NCBI GenBank assembly: GCA_015657395.1
Contig: JADLKI010000001.1
Span: 19,828-25,511, forward strand
Source: Spirochaetales bacterium
GTDB taxonomy: Bacteria; Spirochaetota; Spirochaetia; Treponematales; Rectinemataceae
DNA length: 5,684 nucleotides
Reading direction: 5' to 3'
The first letter of the stretch is position 1. Every line of letters starts with the position of its first letter. The position numbers and the translations under genes are program-made. The notes beneath the pieces are model-generated. The model was not told the DNA's origin, searched no databases, and was given only the letters and a program-made list of their open reading frames with translations. Positions 1-4,417 of the stretch are shown piece by piece.

Positions 1-234
1 GGATTGGTTTTTTGCAGGAGTGCTGACCTGTATCTCGTTTGCTGATGCTTCAGTATTTTGCATGAATCCTTCGGAATGTCCGTCGAAAAGTGAACTGTTG
101 TGTTCACTAGGATTCTCTTCGACTTGGCTTTGATTCATGTTTGTTTCCTCTTTTAATGCTATGGGTTCGTGATTGCCATTATTGAATGGTTCTGTCTGGG
201 ATGAAGTGGATTTTTTTCTACGATAAACTGCCAT
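1..234 (-). CDS. 5' part of an unidentified gene with a disordered N-terminus (3' end beyond window)
   Basis: The first 78 codons are visible and the frame is open to the left edge. The start at 234 is chosen because a GGAGA Shine-Dalgarno lies 6 nt upstream and the product opens with a basic patch (MAVYRRKKS). An in-frame ATG at 138 preceded by GAGGAA is a weaker alternative. After the basic patch the segment is rich in Asn, Gln, Ser, Glu and Thr, with no hydrophobic stretch, signal peptide or recognisable fold, so it looks like an intrinsically disordered N-terminal extension. It has its own promoter (420-392) and a leader of about 150 nt, so it is not simply the last gene of the rpsT transcript. 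I do not recognise the family. A weak guess is transcription terminator Rho, because some Rho proteins carry polar disordered insertions near the N-terminus and I recall rho near the HU gene in treponemes. The visible residues cannot test this. Confidence 0.7.
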   Translation of the reverse strand, partial: MAVYRRKKSTSSQTEPFNNGNHEPIALKEETNMNQSQVEENPSEHNSSLFDGHSEGFMQNTEASANEIQVSTPAKNQS

Positions 235-385
235 CAAGAATCTCCATGATATATGCAGTCGAAACGGGCCCTACAACACAACAGCCCGCAGATGCTCTTG
301 GAAGGATTTTTAAAGCGGCGCATTGAATCGATTGGTATGGTTTTTCAACCCTGTGCGGCAATCGGCGCCGCATATGTATAGTATA
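235..385 (-). promoter_or_regulatory. Long structured 5' leader of the left-edge gene
   Basis: About 150 nt separate the predicted transcription start (near 385) from the ATG at 234. The leader holds two small inverted repeats: a 6-bp stem TGCGGC/GCCGCA at 372-367 and 359-354 with a 7-nt loop, and a 5-bp stem CGGGC/GCCCG at 288-284 and 269-265 with a 14-nt UGUUG-repeat loop. Neither is followed by a convincing U-tract. A 51-codon frame starting at 373 (MRRRLPHRVE...) runs through the leader and past the downstream ATG, ending at 218, but has no Shine-Dalgarno. Leader length and structure suggest possible post-transcriptional control. No known riboswitch class is recognised. Confidence 0.4.
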
Positions 386-391
386 TAAACC

Positions 392-420
392 AATATAGTG
401 AGGCGATGAAACGATGTCAA
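392..420 (-). promoter_or_regulatory. Near-consensus sigma70-type promoter overlapping the bactofilin stop codon
   Basis: On the minus strand, TTGACA (420-415, 6/6 to consensus) is followed by a 17-bp spacer and TATATT (397-392, 5/6). The predicted start of transcription is near 385. The -35 box shares bases with the TGA stop of the bactofilin gene (419-417), so the promoter is embedded at the end of that gene and serves the left-edge gene. Confidence 0.75.
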
Positions 421-776
421 TGGCCCCCATCTCTGTCATGCATTTCGATACTGCCTTCGAATTTTGCGCCCTCAATGATTTGTATGTCCGCTGCCCTGAG
501 GCTTCCGGTGACGGTGGCATTGGGCAGAATGACTATGGTGTCAGCCACGTTCATAGCTCCCGCAAAGCGTCCGGCTATCACTGCCTGCTGTGCTGTACAT
601 GTGCTTGTTTTTATATCGGCATTGCGCTCGATTCGGATGAACGTGCCTTCCAGGGAACCATGGAAGGCACAGCGCAGATTGAGAGGCAGGCTTGAATGGA
701 GTTGTCCGTTCAAGGTGACCGCCGGACCAATATAGGTTCCATATGGTTCCGGAGGCTCGAAATTCAGCCTTTTCAT
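417..776 (-). CDS. Small bactofilin family polymer-forming cytoskeletal protein
   Basis: This is a 119-residue protein matching the bactofilin (DUF583) pattern. A short N-terminal tail leads into TYIGPAVTLNGQL (about 14-26), then short beta-strand repeats with periodic Gly and hydrophobic residues through VTGSLRAADIQIIEGAKFEGSIEM (about 89-112), and a polar tail. Bactofilins form a right-handed beta-helix that polymerises without nucleotide and usually acts at the inner membrane as a scaffold for cell shape, wall enzymes or motility organelles. The role of this one is not shown by the sequence. There is no transmembrane segment, as is usual. It is short but within the family range. No good Shine-Dalgarno precedes the ATG at 776; the nearest AGGA is about 20 nt upstream, inside a hairpin. 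It follows HU by 60 nt and is probably co-transcribed with rpsT and HU. Two Cys (36, 60) are visible. Confidence 0.88.
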   Translation of the reverse strand: MKRLNFEPPEPYGTYIGPAVTLNGQLHSSLPLNLRCAFHGSLEGTFIRIERNADIKTSTCTAQQAVIAGRFAGAMNVADTIVILPNATVTGSLRAADIQIIEGAKFEGSIEMHDRDGGH

Positions 777-788
777 ACTTTGATACTA

Positions 789-830
789 AAGGCTGTCCTC
801 ATGAACAGCCTTCAACGCTGCACGCGCAGC
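789..830 (-). other. Tandem hairpins between the HU and bactofilin genes
   Basis: Two perfect inverted repeats fill the 60-nt gap. In minus-strand order they are GCTGC/GCAGC (830-826 and 821-817, 4-nt loop) and AAGGCTGT/ACAGCCTT (812-805 and 796-789, 8-nt loop). The second is followed by TTTAGTATC, too poor in T for a strong Rho-independent terminator. They could be a weak attenuator, an RNA processing site or a 3' stability element that sets bactofilin expression below that of HU. Confidence 0.5.
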
Positions 831-836
831 AACCGG

Positions 837-1181
837 TCAGACTCTCTTTCTGAATGATTTCGGAATGCGGGTAGTATCCATTTCCCATGCAGCTTTCTTC
901 AGTTCTCTGCCTGGCCTGAACGTCGCTACACCGTGATCCGATACAGAGACAATCTCGCCTGTCTTGGGATTTCTGGCTTTTGATCTGCCCTTTCTGAGCT
1001 TTACTTCGAAAGTCCCAAAACCCCTGAGCTCGACGATTTTACCTTCAAGAATCGCGCTTTTGATTTCGGAAAACAGACCGTCGATAAGCTCATGGATTTC
1101 CTTGCGGGTTGTCCGGCTTGACGGCGACAGCGATTCGTACAGCGCATCTATCAGCTCGGCTTTTGTCAGTTTTTCGGCCAT
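837..1181 (-). CDS. HU/IHF-family nucleoid DNA-binding protein with a C-terminal extension
   Basis: The 114-residue product has the complete HU fold: an N-terminal helical dimerisation part (LTKAELIDALYE, helices to about residue 46), GFGTFEV (54-60), the DNA-binding arm with RNPKTGE (70-76; Pro72 is the position that intercalates into DNA) and ATFRPGRELKKA (86-97). HU proteins bind and bend DNA as dimers and organise the nucleoid. Typical HU is about 90-99 residues; here a basic tail of roughly 17 residues (to KSFRKRV) follows the usual end and could add DNA contacts. The start is MAEKLTKAEL at 1181, preceded by GGAAGGAG about 11 nt upstream, a slightly long spacing. It lies 49 nt downstream of rpsT in the same transcript. 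HU versus IHF cannot be decided here, so no symbol is given. Confidence 0.95.
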   Translation of the reverse strand: MAEKLTKAELIDALYESLSPSSRTTRKEIHELIDGLFSEIKSAILEGKIVELRGFGTFEVKLRKGRSKARNPKTGEIVSVSDHGVATFRPGRELKKAAWEMDTTRIPKSFRKRV

Positions 1182-1207
1182 ACTGTTCTCTGCTCCTTCC
1201 TATAGGT

Positions 1208-1225
1208 GCCGGACTGTATTCCGGC
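1208..1225 (-). other. Short hairpin between rpsT and the HU gene
   Basis: A perfect 6-bp inverted repeat GCCGGA/TCCGGC (1225-1220 and 1213-1208) with a 6-nt loop sits in the 49-nt gap just before the HU Shine-Dalgarno. No T-tract follows on either strand, so it is not a terminator. It may be a processing or stability element, or chance. Confidence 0.35.
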
Positions 1226-1230
1226 TGATC

Positions 1231-1497
1231 TTAACCCAGTCTATTTACAAGCTTCTGCATGCGGGATTTCTTCCGTGCTGCAGCATTTTTCTTTACGATA
1301 CCCTTTCGTGCGGCTGAATCGATTCGCTTGGTCATCTCAAGCAGAGCCTCTTTCGCGGCTGCCGCATCCTTTTTTTCAGATGCTACGACGACTTTCTTTG
1401 CTGCGGTTCTTATTGCAGTCTTCGCACTTTTATTGTTGAGCCTGCGCTTCTCATTCTGTCTTTGACGTTTTTCAGCTGACAAATTCCTGGCGCTCAA
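1231..1497 (-). CDS. rpsT: 30S ribosomal protein S20, TTG start
   Basis: The 88-residue, very basic, Ala/Lys-rich helical protein fits bacterial S20, which binds 16S rRNA in the body of the 30S subunit and helps early assembly. The diagnostic stretch is KRQRQNEKRRLNNKSAKTAIRT (10-31), followed by the long helices and the KGIVKKNAAARKKSRM segment near the C-terminus. Length equals the family norm (about 85-90). The start is a TTG at 1497, selected because GGAGGA lies 6 nt upstream, because the protein then begins exactly where S20 usually does, and because no upstream in-frame ATG is credible. E. coli rpsT also starts with UUG and is translationally autoregulated, so the weak start may have regulatory meaning. 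It is the first gene of a minus-strand transcript that continues into HU and bactofilin. Confidence 0.96.
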   Translation of the reverse strand: MSARNLSAEKRQRQNEKRRLNNKSAKTAIRTAAKKVVVASEKKDAAAAKEALLEMTKRIDSAARKGIVKKNAAARKKSRMQKLVNRLG

Positions 1498-1509
1498 TGG
1501 AATTCCTCC
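1498..1509 (-). promoter_or_regulatory. Strong Shine-Dalgarno defining the rpsT TTG start
   Basis: GGAGGA at 1509-1504 with a 6-nt spacer fixes initiation at the TTG at 1497-1495. The near-perfect site probably compensates for the poor start codon. Confidence 0.85.
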
Positions 1510-1557
1510 GGATAGATATACTGAATGCTAACCTTGGTTCGGTCAAAATGCTACACA

Positions 1558-1587
1558 AAGCTAGCAGATACCGCACATAAATGTCAA
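1558..1587 (-). promoter_or_regulatory. Promoter of the rpsT-HU-bactofilin transcript
   Basis: TTGACA (1587-1582, 6/6) is followed by an 18-bp spacer ending in TGC and by TAGCTT (1563-1558). The -10 is poor in its centre, but the TGn extension is an extended -10 feature that can compensate. Predicted start of transcription is near 1551, giving a leader of about 54 nt before rpsT. It is the only good candidate upstream of rpsT. Confidence 0.6.
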
Positions 1588-1593
1588 TACTTA

Positions 1594-1622
1594 TTGAGGG
1601 TAATTGCATTGCGAGATAAAAT
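1594..1622 (+). promoter_or_regulatory. Promoter of the acyltransferase gene
   Basis: TTGAGG (1594-1599), a 17-bp spacer and TAAAAT (1617-1622, 5/6). Transcription would start near 1629, leaving a very short leader of about 13 nt that just includes a GAG ribosome-binding element at 1631-1633. Its -35 lies 6 bp from the divergent rpsT -35. Confidence 0.6.
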
Positions 1623-1641
1623 ACGATAAAGAGTTATGACG

Positions 1642-2400
1642 ATGTTTGTCAATGCGGTAATTGTCTTTTTGGTGCTTTTGATGTTGTTTGCCCTCGAATT
1701 TGCGCTGGTGGTACGATATTTCCTCACCACATCCAGGCAATCGCGCGATTATCTCTGTGCACGATATGAACAATTGGGCGCAAGGATGATCCTCAAGCTG
1801 TTCAGAGTCTTCCGCGGGTTCGAAATTACTGTCCTGAACCCGAAGAAGCTCGACATACCCGACCGCTGCCTTGTCATTTCCAATCATCAGAGCCTTTTGG
1901 ATATCCTTGTCCTCATCTGGCTGTTGGGAATAGAGAAGAAGCCTCGCTTTGTGGCCAAGAAGGAACTCCAGTACGGTGTTCCTCTGGTGAGCTTCACCCT
2001 GAGGAAGGGCGGCCATTGCCTCATAAGGCGGCATGGCGCGCCGATCGAGACGATGAGGGCGGTGTCGAAGATGGCGCAGGTCTGCATGAGAGATCGGACC
2101 TGTCCTGTTGTTTTCCCTGAGGGGAGAAGATCGCGGGACGGCAGGCTGGGCATATTCCATTCCGCAGGCGTAAGGAAAATACTCGATGTGGAGCCTATAC
2201 CGGTTGCTGCGATTGCGATTGACGGAGGATGGCGCGTTGCAACCGTGAGGAATTTCCTCAAGAGATTTGGGAAAGAGCCTTATATCGCCGAAATTGTAAA
2301 AATCTATGACGCCCCTCAGGGCAGACATGAAATTGAAGCGGTGCTCAGCGATGCCCACACGCGGATCGCCGAGTGCATCGAGGACCTGCGCAGACAGTAG
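1642..2400 (+). CDS. PlsC-type 1-acyl-sn-glycerol-3-phosphate acyltransferase (or related lysophospholipid acyltransferase)
   Basis: A 252-residue membrane-associated acyltransferase. Residues 1-28 form a hydrophobic N-terminal anchor (MFVNAVIVFLVLLML...). The catalytic motif I, NHQSLLD, places His82 and Asp87 in the HX4D arrangement. Motif III is FPEGRRSRDG (158-167), the usual FPEGTRS with Arg for Thr. LIRR (127-130) sits where the family has its substrate-binding Arg. PIPVAAIAI (186-194) matches the downstream hydrophobic strand. The family transfers an acyl chain to lysophosphatidic acid at the cytoplasmic membrane, making phosphatidic acid for phospholipids; the exact acceptor is not provable here. 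An ATG at 1636 is also in frame, but GAG at 1631-1633 is better spaced for the ATG at 1642. The gene is monocistronic: own promoter upstream, strong terminator immediately downstream. Confidence 0.9.
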   Translation: MFVNAVIVFLVLLMLFALEFALVVRYFLTTSRQSRDYLCARYEQLGARMILKLFRVFRGFEITVLNPKKLDIPDRCLVISNHQSLLDILVLIWLLGIEKKPRFVAKKELQYGVPLVSFTLRKGGHCLIRRHGAPIETMRAVSKMAQVCMRDRTCPVVFPEGRRSRDGRLGIFHSAGVRKILDVEPIPVAAIAIDGGWRVATVRNFLKRFGKEPYIAEIVKIYDAPQGRHEIEAVLSDAHTRIAECIEDLRRQ

Positions 2401-2402
2401 CT

Positions 2403-2445
2403 AAAGAAGGGGCTGCCAAGAAAAATTCCTGGCAGCCCCTTCTTT
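2403..2445. terminator. Bidirectional Rho-independent terminator between convergent genes
   Basis: A perfect 16-bp stem (2403-2418 with 2430-2445) whose core is GGGGCTGCCA/TGGCAGCCCC, with an 11-nt loop. A-rich and T-rich flanks are included in the stem, so it has TTCTTTCT-type tails when read rightward and CTTCTTT when read leftward. It begins 2 nt after the acyltransferase stop and lies 16 nt beyond the stop of the convergent zinc-ribbon gene, so it can serve both. Confidence 0.88.
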
Positions 2446-2461
2446 CTGCATTTCGCCTGAC

Positions 2462-2632
2462 TCATTTGAAGTCGCTTGGACGCCGCTCAACCCTTTTGCA
2501 TTTTTCACATTCGGCAATATTTTTGACTCTGCCGTTTTCAAAGATGGTTTTCATCTTTATTTCACCGCCGCAGGGGCAGTAAAAGTGATGGGTAGAGGTA
2601 GTCGTGCGTGCGTTTTTAGAGATCTGTGCCAT
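2462..2632 (-). CDS. Small four-cysteine zinc-ribbon protein of unknown function
   Basis: The product is 56 residues. The start at 2632 (MAQISKNART) is chosen because AAGGAG lies 5 nt upstream; the open frame runs further up to 2695, but that part covers the promoter and has no ribosome-binding site. Residues 1-16 are polar and Thr/Ser-rich. The core has two cysteine knuckles, CPC (Cys19, Cys21) and CEKC (Cys42, Cys45), about 20 residues apart, which is the layout of a zinc ribbon. The rest is basic (KRVERRPSDFK at the end), fitting nucleic-acid or ribosome contact, but function is not shown. It resembles ribosomal protein L31/L33-like ribbons only in general style and is not a match to them. 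Monocistronic: promoter at 2695-2667, shared terminator at 2403-2445. Confidence 0.82.
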   Translation of the reverse strand: MAQISKNARTTTSTHHFYCPCGGEIKMKTIFENGRVKNIAECEKCKRVERRPSDFK

Positions 2633-2666
2633 GACAACTCCTTTTTTACGAAAAACAACCGCGACA

Positions 2667-2695
2667 AGAATATAGAAATCGGCCCGAAAAGTCAA
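2667..2695 (-). promoter_or_regulatory. Promoter of the zinc-ribbon gene
   Basis: TTGACT (2695-2690, 5/6), a 17-bp spacer and TATTCT (2672-2667, 4/6). The predicted start near 2660 leaves a leader of about 28 nt containing the AAGGAG site. It lies directly after the T-tract of the upstream terminator, insulating this gene from the right-hand operon. Confidence 0.6.
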
Positions 2696-2700
2696 TTCAT

Positions 2701-2737
2701 AAAAAATGCCGGCGGATAAGGAGGGGTATCCGCCGGC
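2701..2737 (-). terminator. Strong Rho-independent terminator after the right-hand operon
   Basis: A perfect 11-bp GC-rich stem, GCCGGCGGATA (2737-2727) with its complement (2718-2708), an 8-nt loop CCCCTCCT, then ATTTTTT on the minus strand. It lies about 100 nt beyond the stop of the ParB-like gene, and no other gene intervenes. The loop exposes CCUCCU, complementary to Shine-Dalgarno sequences. Confidence 0.88.
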
Positions 2738-2785
2738 CGATACAATGGAGGCTGCATGAAGAAGCTGCGCTCACTTGCTCTCGTT
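2701..2785 (-). ncRNA. Candidate small RNA (or 3'-UTR fragment) with CCUCC motifs
   Basis: A possible promoter (2820-2792) faces the terminator at 2737-2701 with no intervening minus-strand gene, so an RNA of about 85 nt could be made. It would hold two CCUCC motifs: one near 2751-2747 in a region with no evident pairing, and one in the terminator loop. Exposed C-rich motifs of this kind pair with Shine-Dalgarno sites in known staphylococcal small RNAs. Alternatively this is only the 3'-UTR tail of the operon transcript. No known small-RNA family is recognised. Confidence 0.3.
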
Positions 2786-2791
2786 GTTATT

Positions 2792-2820
2792 ATAATAGAA
2801 ATTTAGTCCTAAGGTTACAA
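2792..2820 (-). promoter_or_regulatory. Possible promoter in the 3' flank of the ParB-like gene
   Basis: TTGTAA (2820-2815, 4/6), a 17-bp spacer and TATTAT (2797-2792, 5/6), in an AT-rich stretch. The predicted start is near 2785. AT-rich intergenic DNA throws up such matches by chance, so this is weak. It is recorded because a strong terminator lies at a small-RNA distance downstream. Confidence 0.3.
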
Positions 2821-2836
2821 ATTCGCAACAAAATTT

Positions 2837-3754
2837 TCATTTTTTTTGAATACCGTCCCCGAAAATTTTACGGACATACTCAAAAAAGCCTCTCCGGCCC
2901 CGCTTCGTCTGGATCTTAAAGCTCTCCGCCGCCTCTCCTATCTCCACGAAACGGCCAAATTTGCGCTTGAGCTCGTCCCAGTGTGCGACAAGAAAGAGAT
3001 AGAGGTCAGAAATCGTGCGGCCGGGAAAAAGCGAGAGGAGATTTTCTGCATCTATGGCCTGGCAGATGGGCTGGTACACATTCTCGTGCCACGAAAAGAG
3101 AGCCTGGTGAAAGGGGATCTCTTCGGACATGTTCTGGTTCAGAAAGTATTTGTGTACGAGCACGTGTTCCCTGATGGTGTCGTATCGTCCCGGCTCGCTG
3201 AAAATGAGGTCATCGGTGCCTACAACATTGACATAGTTTGTCTCTCTGTAGAAGCGCTCCTTTTCATATTCGATGACTGCCCGCTTGATGTCCTGAATCG
3301 ACATTTCGGGGTCCAGATGTATCTCGGACTGAAGCGAGATGACCTCGGCGTCGATGAATTCCTGCCCCTTTGCGCGCGCCACGGAGACCCTGTGGTTGCC
3401 GTCGCGGACAAAGTACAGGCCGCCCATTTCATACAGGACTACGGGTGGAAGAATCACATCCCTATACTGAAGTTCATCGATCCCGGTCCAGCGGGCCTTG
3501 AGATGCTCCCTCTTGGGGAAAAAGAAGCGGTTGAAATCCCTATAGCGCCCCTCGCTGCCCGCAATGTCTTCGAGGCGCACCGCCGTCACTCCGCGGTATG
3601 TCTCGCTCTGCGGCTTGATCAGCTGCTTGGCCTGATCGAAGGGCATCAGCTCGGTGAACGAAGGCCTCAGTATTCCGAATATTCTCGAGGCTAGGGCCTT
3701 TGTCTTCGCCTTGTAGAAATCCCTTTCAGCCTGCGTGTGAAAATCATCTGCCAT
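2837..3754 (-). CDS. ParB/sulfiredoxin-fold-like protein, putative regulator
   Basis: A 305-residue soluble protein. The most telling part is residues 98-139: YRDVILPPVVLYEMGG..., then DGNHRVSVARAKG (118-130) and IDAEVISL. This strand, DGxHR box and helix resembles the ParB N-terminal/sulfiredoxin nucleotide-binding fold; the DGNHR loop corresponds to the GxxR box of ParB proteins. Proteins of this sort are often labelled transcriptional regulator without evidence. No helix-turn-helix is obvious. The rest is mostly charged and helical, with a basic C-terminus (TKRGRRGFFEYVRKIFGDGIQKK). The start at 3754 has AAGGAG 7 nt upstream. It overlaps the repaired phosphoesterase frame by 11 nt, implying translational coupling and co-transcription with mutL. 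Whether it binds DNA, hydrolyses nucleotide or does neither cannot be told from sequence. Confidence 0.85.
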   Translation of the reverse strand: MADDFHTQAERDFYKAKTKALASRIFGILRPSFTELMPFDQAKQLIKPQSETYRGVTAVRLEDIAGSEGRYRDFNRFFFPKREHLKARWTGIDELQYRDVILPPVVLYEMGGLYFVRDGNHRVSVARAKGQEFIDAEVISLQSEIHLDPEMSIQDIKRAVIEYEKERFYRETNYVNVVGTDDLIFSEPGRYDTIREHVLVHKYFLNQNMSEEIPFHQALFSWHENVYQPICQAIDAENLLSLFPGRTISDLYLFLVAHWDELKRKFGRFVEIGEAAESFKIQTKRGRRGFFEYVRKIFGDGIQKK

Positions 3755-4417
3755 CGCTGCTCTCCTTCGGCAGGGTGATCACCCGATGTCCGTAGACGTT
3801 TACCACCGATGTATCAAAGTAATCCATCTCGCGCAGGGCCTGCAAGTCGTAGAGGTGCACATGGCCGTGGATAAAGTAATATGGCCTCGCAAGCCGTATG
3901 AGCCACCGATAGGCTGAAATCCCACATGCGCAGGGTCCCCGCCGTCGTGGATTCCCCGGGGAGGGGAATGGGCGAGGATGATGTCGACCGATCTTCCAAA
4001 AAGAAGCCGCCTCACCAGAAGCCAGGGAAGCATCTGAATGATGCGAAAGGTCATCCATGTGTCGGTATACTGATTCTGTCCGTCATTGTAGCGGATGGAG
4101 CCGGGCAGGCCGAGCACACGAATGCCGCTTTCCTTTCTCATGCTGAAGCGGATGCGGCCCAGCCCTCCCCGCTGTTCAATGCTGTAGTAGTGCAGTCCCC
4201 CGCGGTAGTCGGCAGGCTCGTCGCTCCTGTCGTGGTTTCCCGCCACGGAGATGAGCGGTTTGTTGAGCATGCTCGCTATGTATTCGAGGTATTCGTTGGG
4301 GAGGTCTCCCGCCGAAAGTACGAGGTCGATGTCTGAAAAGCGCTCACATATCTGGGAGCTGTAGACGAGCAGGTCGACTTCGTCGGCTACGCAGAGTATG
4401 TGGAGCGGCTTTTTCAT
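3744..4417 (-). pseudogene. Frameshifted calcineurin-like metallophosphoesterase
   Basis: The start at 4417 (MKKPLHILCVADE) overlaps the mutL stop as ATGA, with GGGAGA 8 nt upstream. Visible motifs are LVLSAGDLP (33-40, metal-ligand Asp38), GNHD (60-63) and AHSPPRGIHDGGDPAH (149-164). After GFQ (166-168) the frame is wrong and ends at 3800. The missing C-terminal part lies in the next frame, AYRWLIRLARPYYFIHGHVHLYD..., with the GHVH metal motif, ending in TGA at 3746-3744. One missing base near 3914 restores a 224-residue protein. As written, the product lacks GHVH and should not assemble the dimetal site. The usual first DxH motif reads D-E-V here, so activity of even the intact form is uncertain. 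Intact, it would be a cytosolic phosphoesterase of unknown substrate. A sequencing or assembly error is as likely as true decay, since both halves are otherwise well preserved. Confidence 0.85.

Noticed and set aside
1591..2358. A 255-codon minus-strand frame opposite the acyltransferase
   Set aside because: The plus strand carries clear HX4D and FPEG motifs, whereas the antisense translation is rich in Arg, His and Pro with no domain. It would also run through the divergent terminator and promoter layout.
2633..2695. Upstream extension of the zinc-ribbon protein to 2695
   Set aside because: The extra 21 codons cover the promoter and leader, and the AAGGAG site is placed correctly only for the ATG at 2632.
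2756..2806. Plus-strand 16-codon frame MKKLRSLALVVIIIEI with TGGAGG 4 nt upstream
   Set aside because: It looks like the start of a signal peptide, but no plus-strand promoter is convincing and it ends after 16 codons. Its GGAGG is the complement of the CCTCC noted on the other strand. A decayed lipoprotein gene remains conceivable, but there is too little to annotate.
2846..3694. A 282-codon plus-strand frame opposite the ParB-like gene
   Set aside because: It is fully antisense to a gene with a strong ribosome-binding site, operon context and a recognisable motif; the translation shows no family features and has no ribosome-binding site. It is a codon-usage shadow.
3911..3920. Programmed -1 frameshifting in the phosphoesterase gene
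   Set aside because: No X XXY YYZ slippery heptamer at the junction and no obvious strong downstream stem. A one-base deletion or sequence error is simpler.
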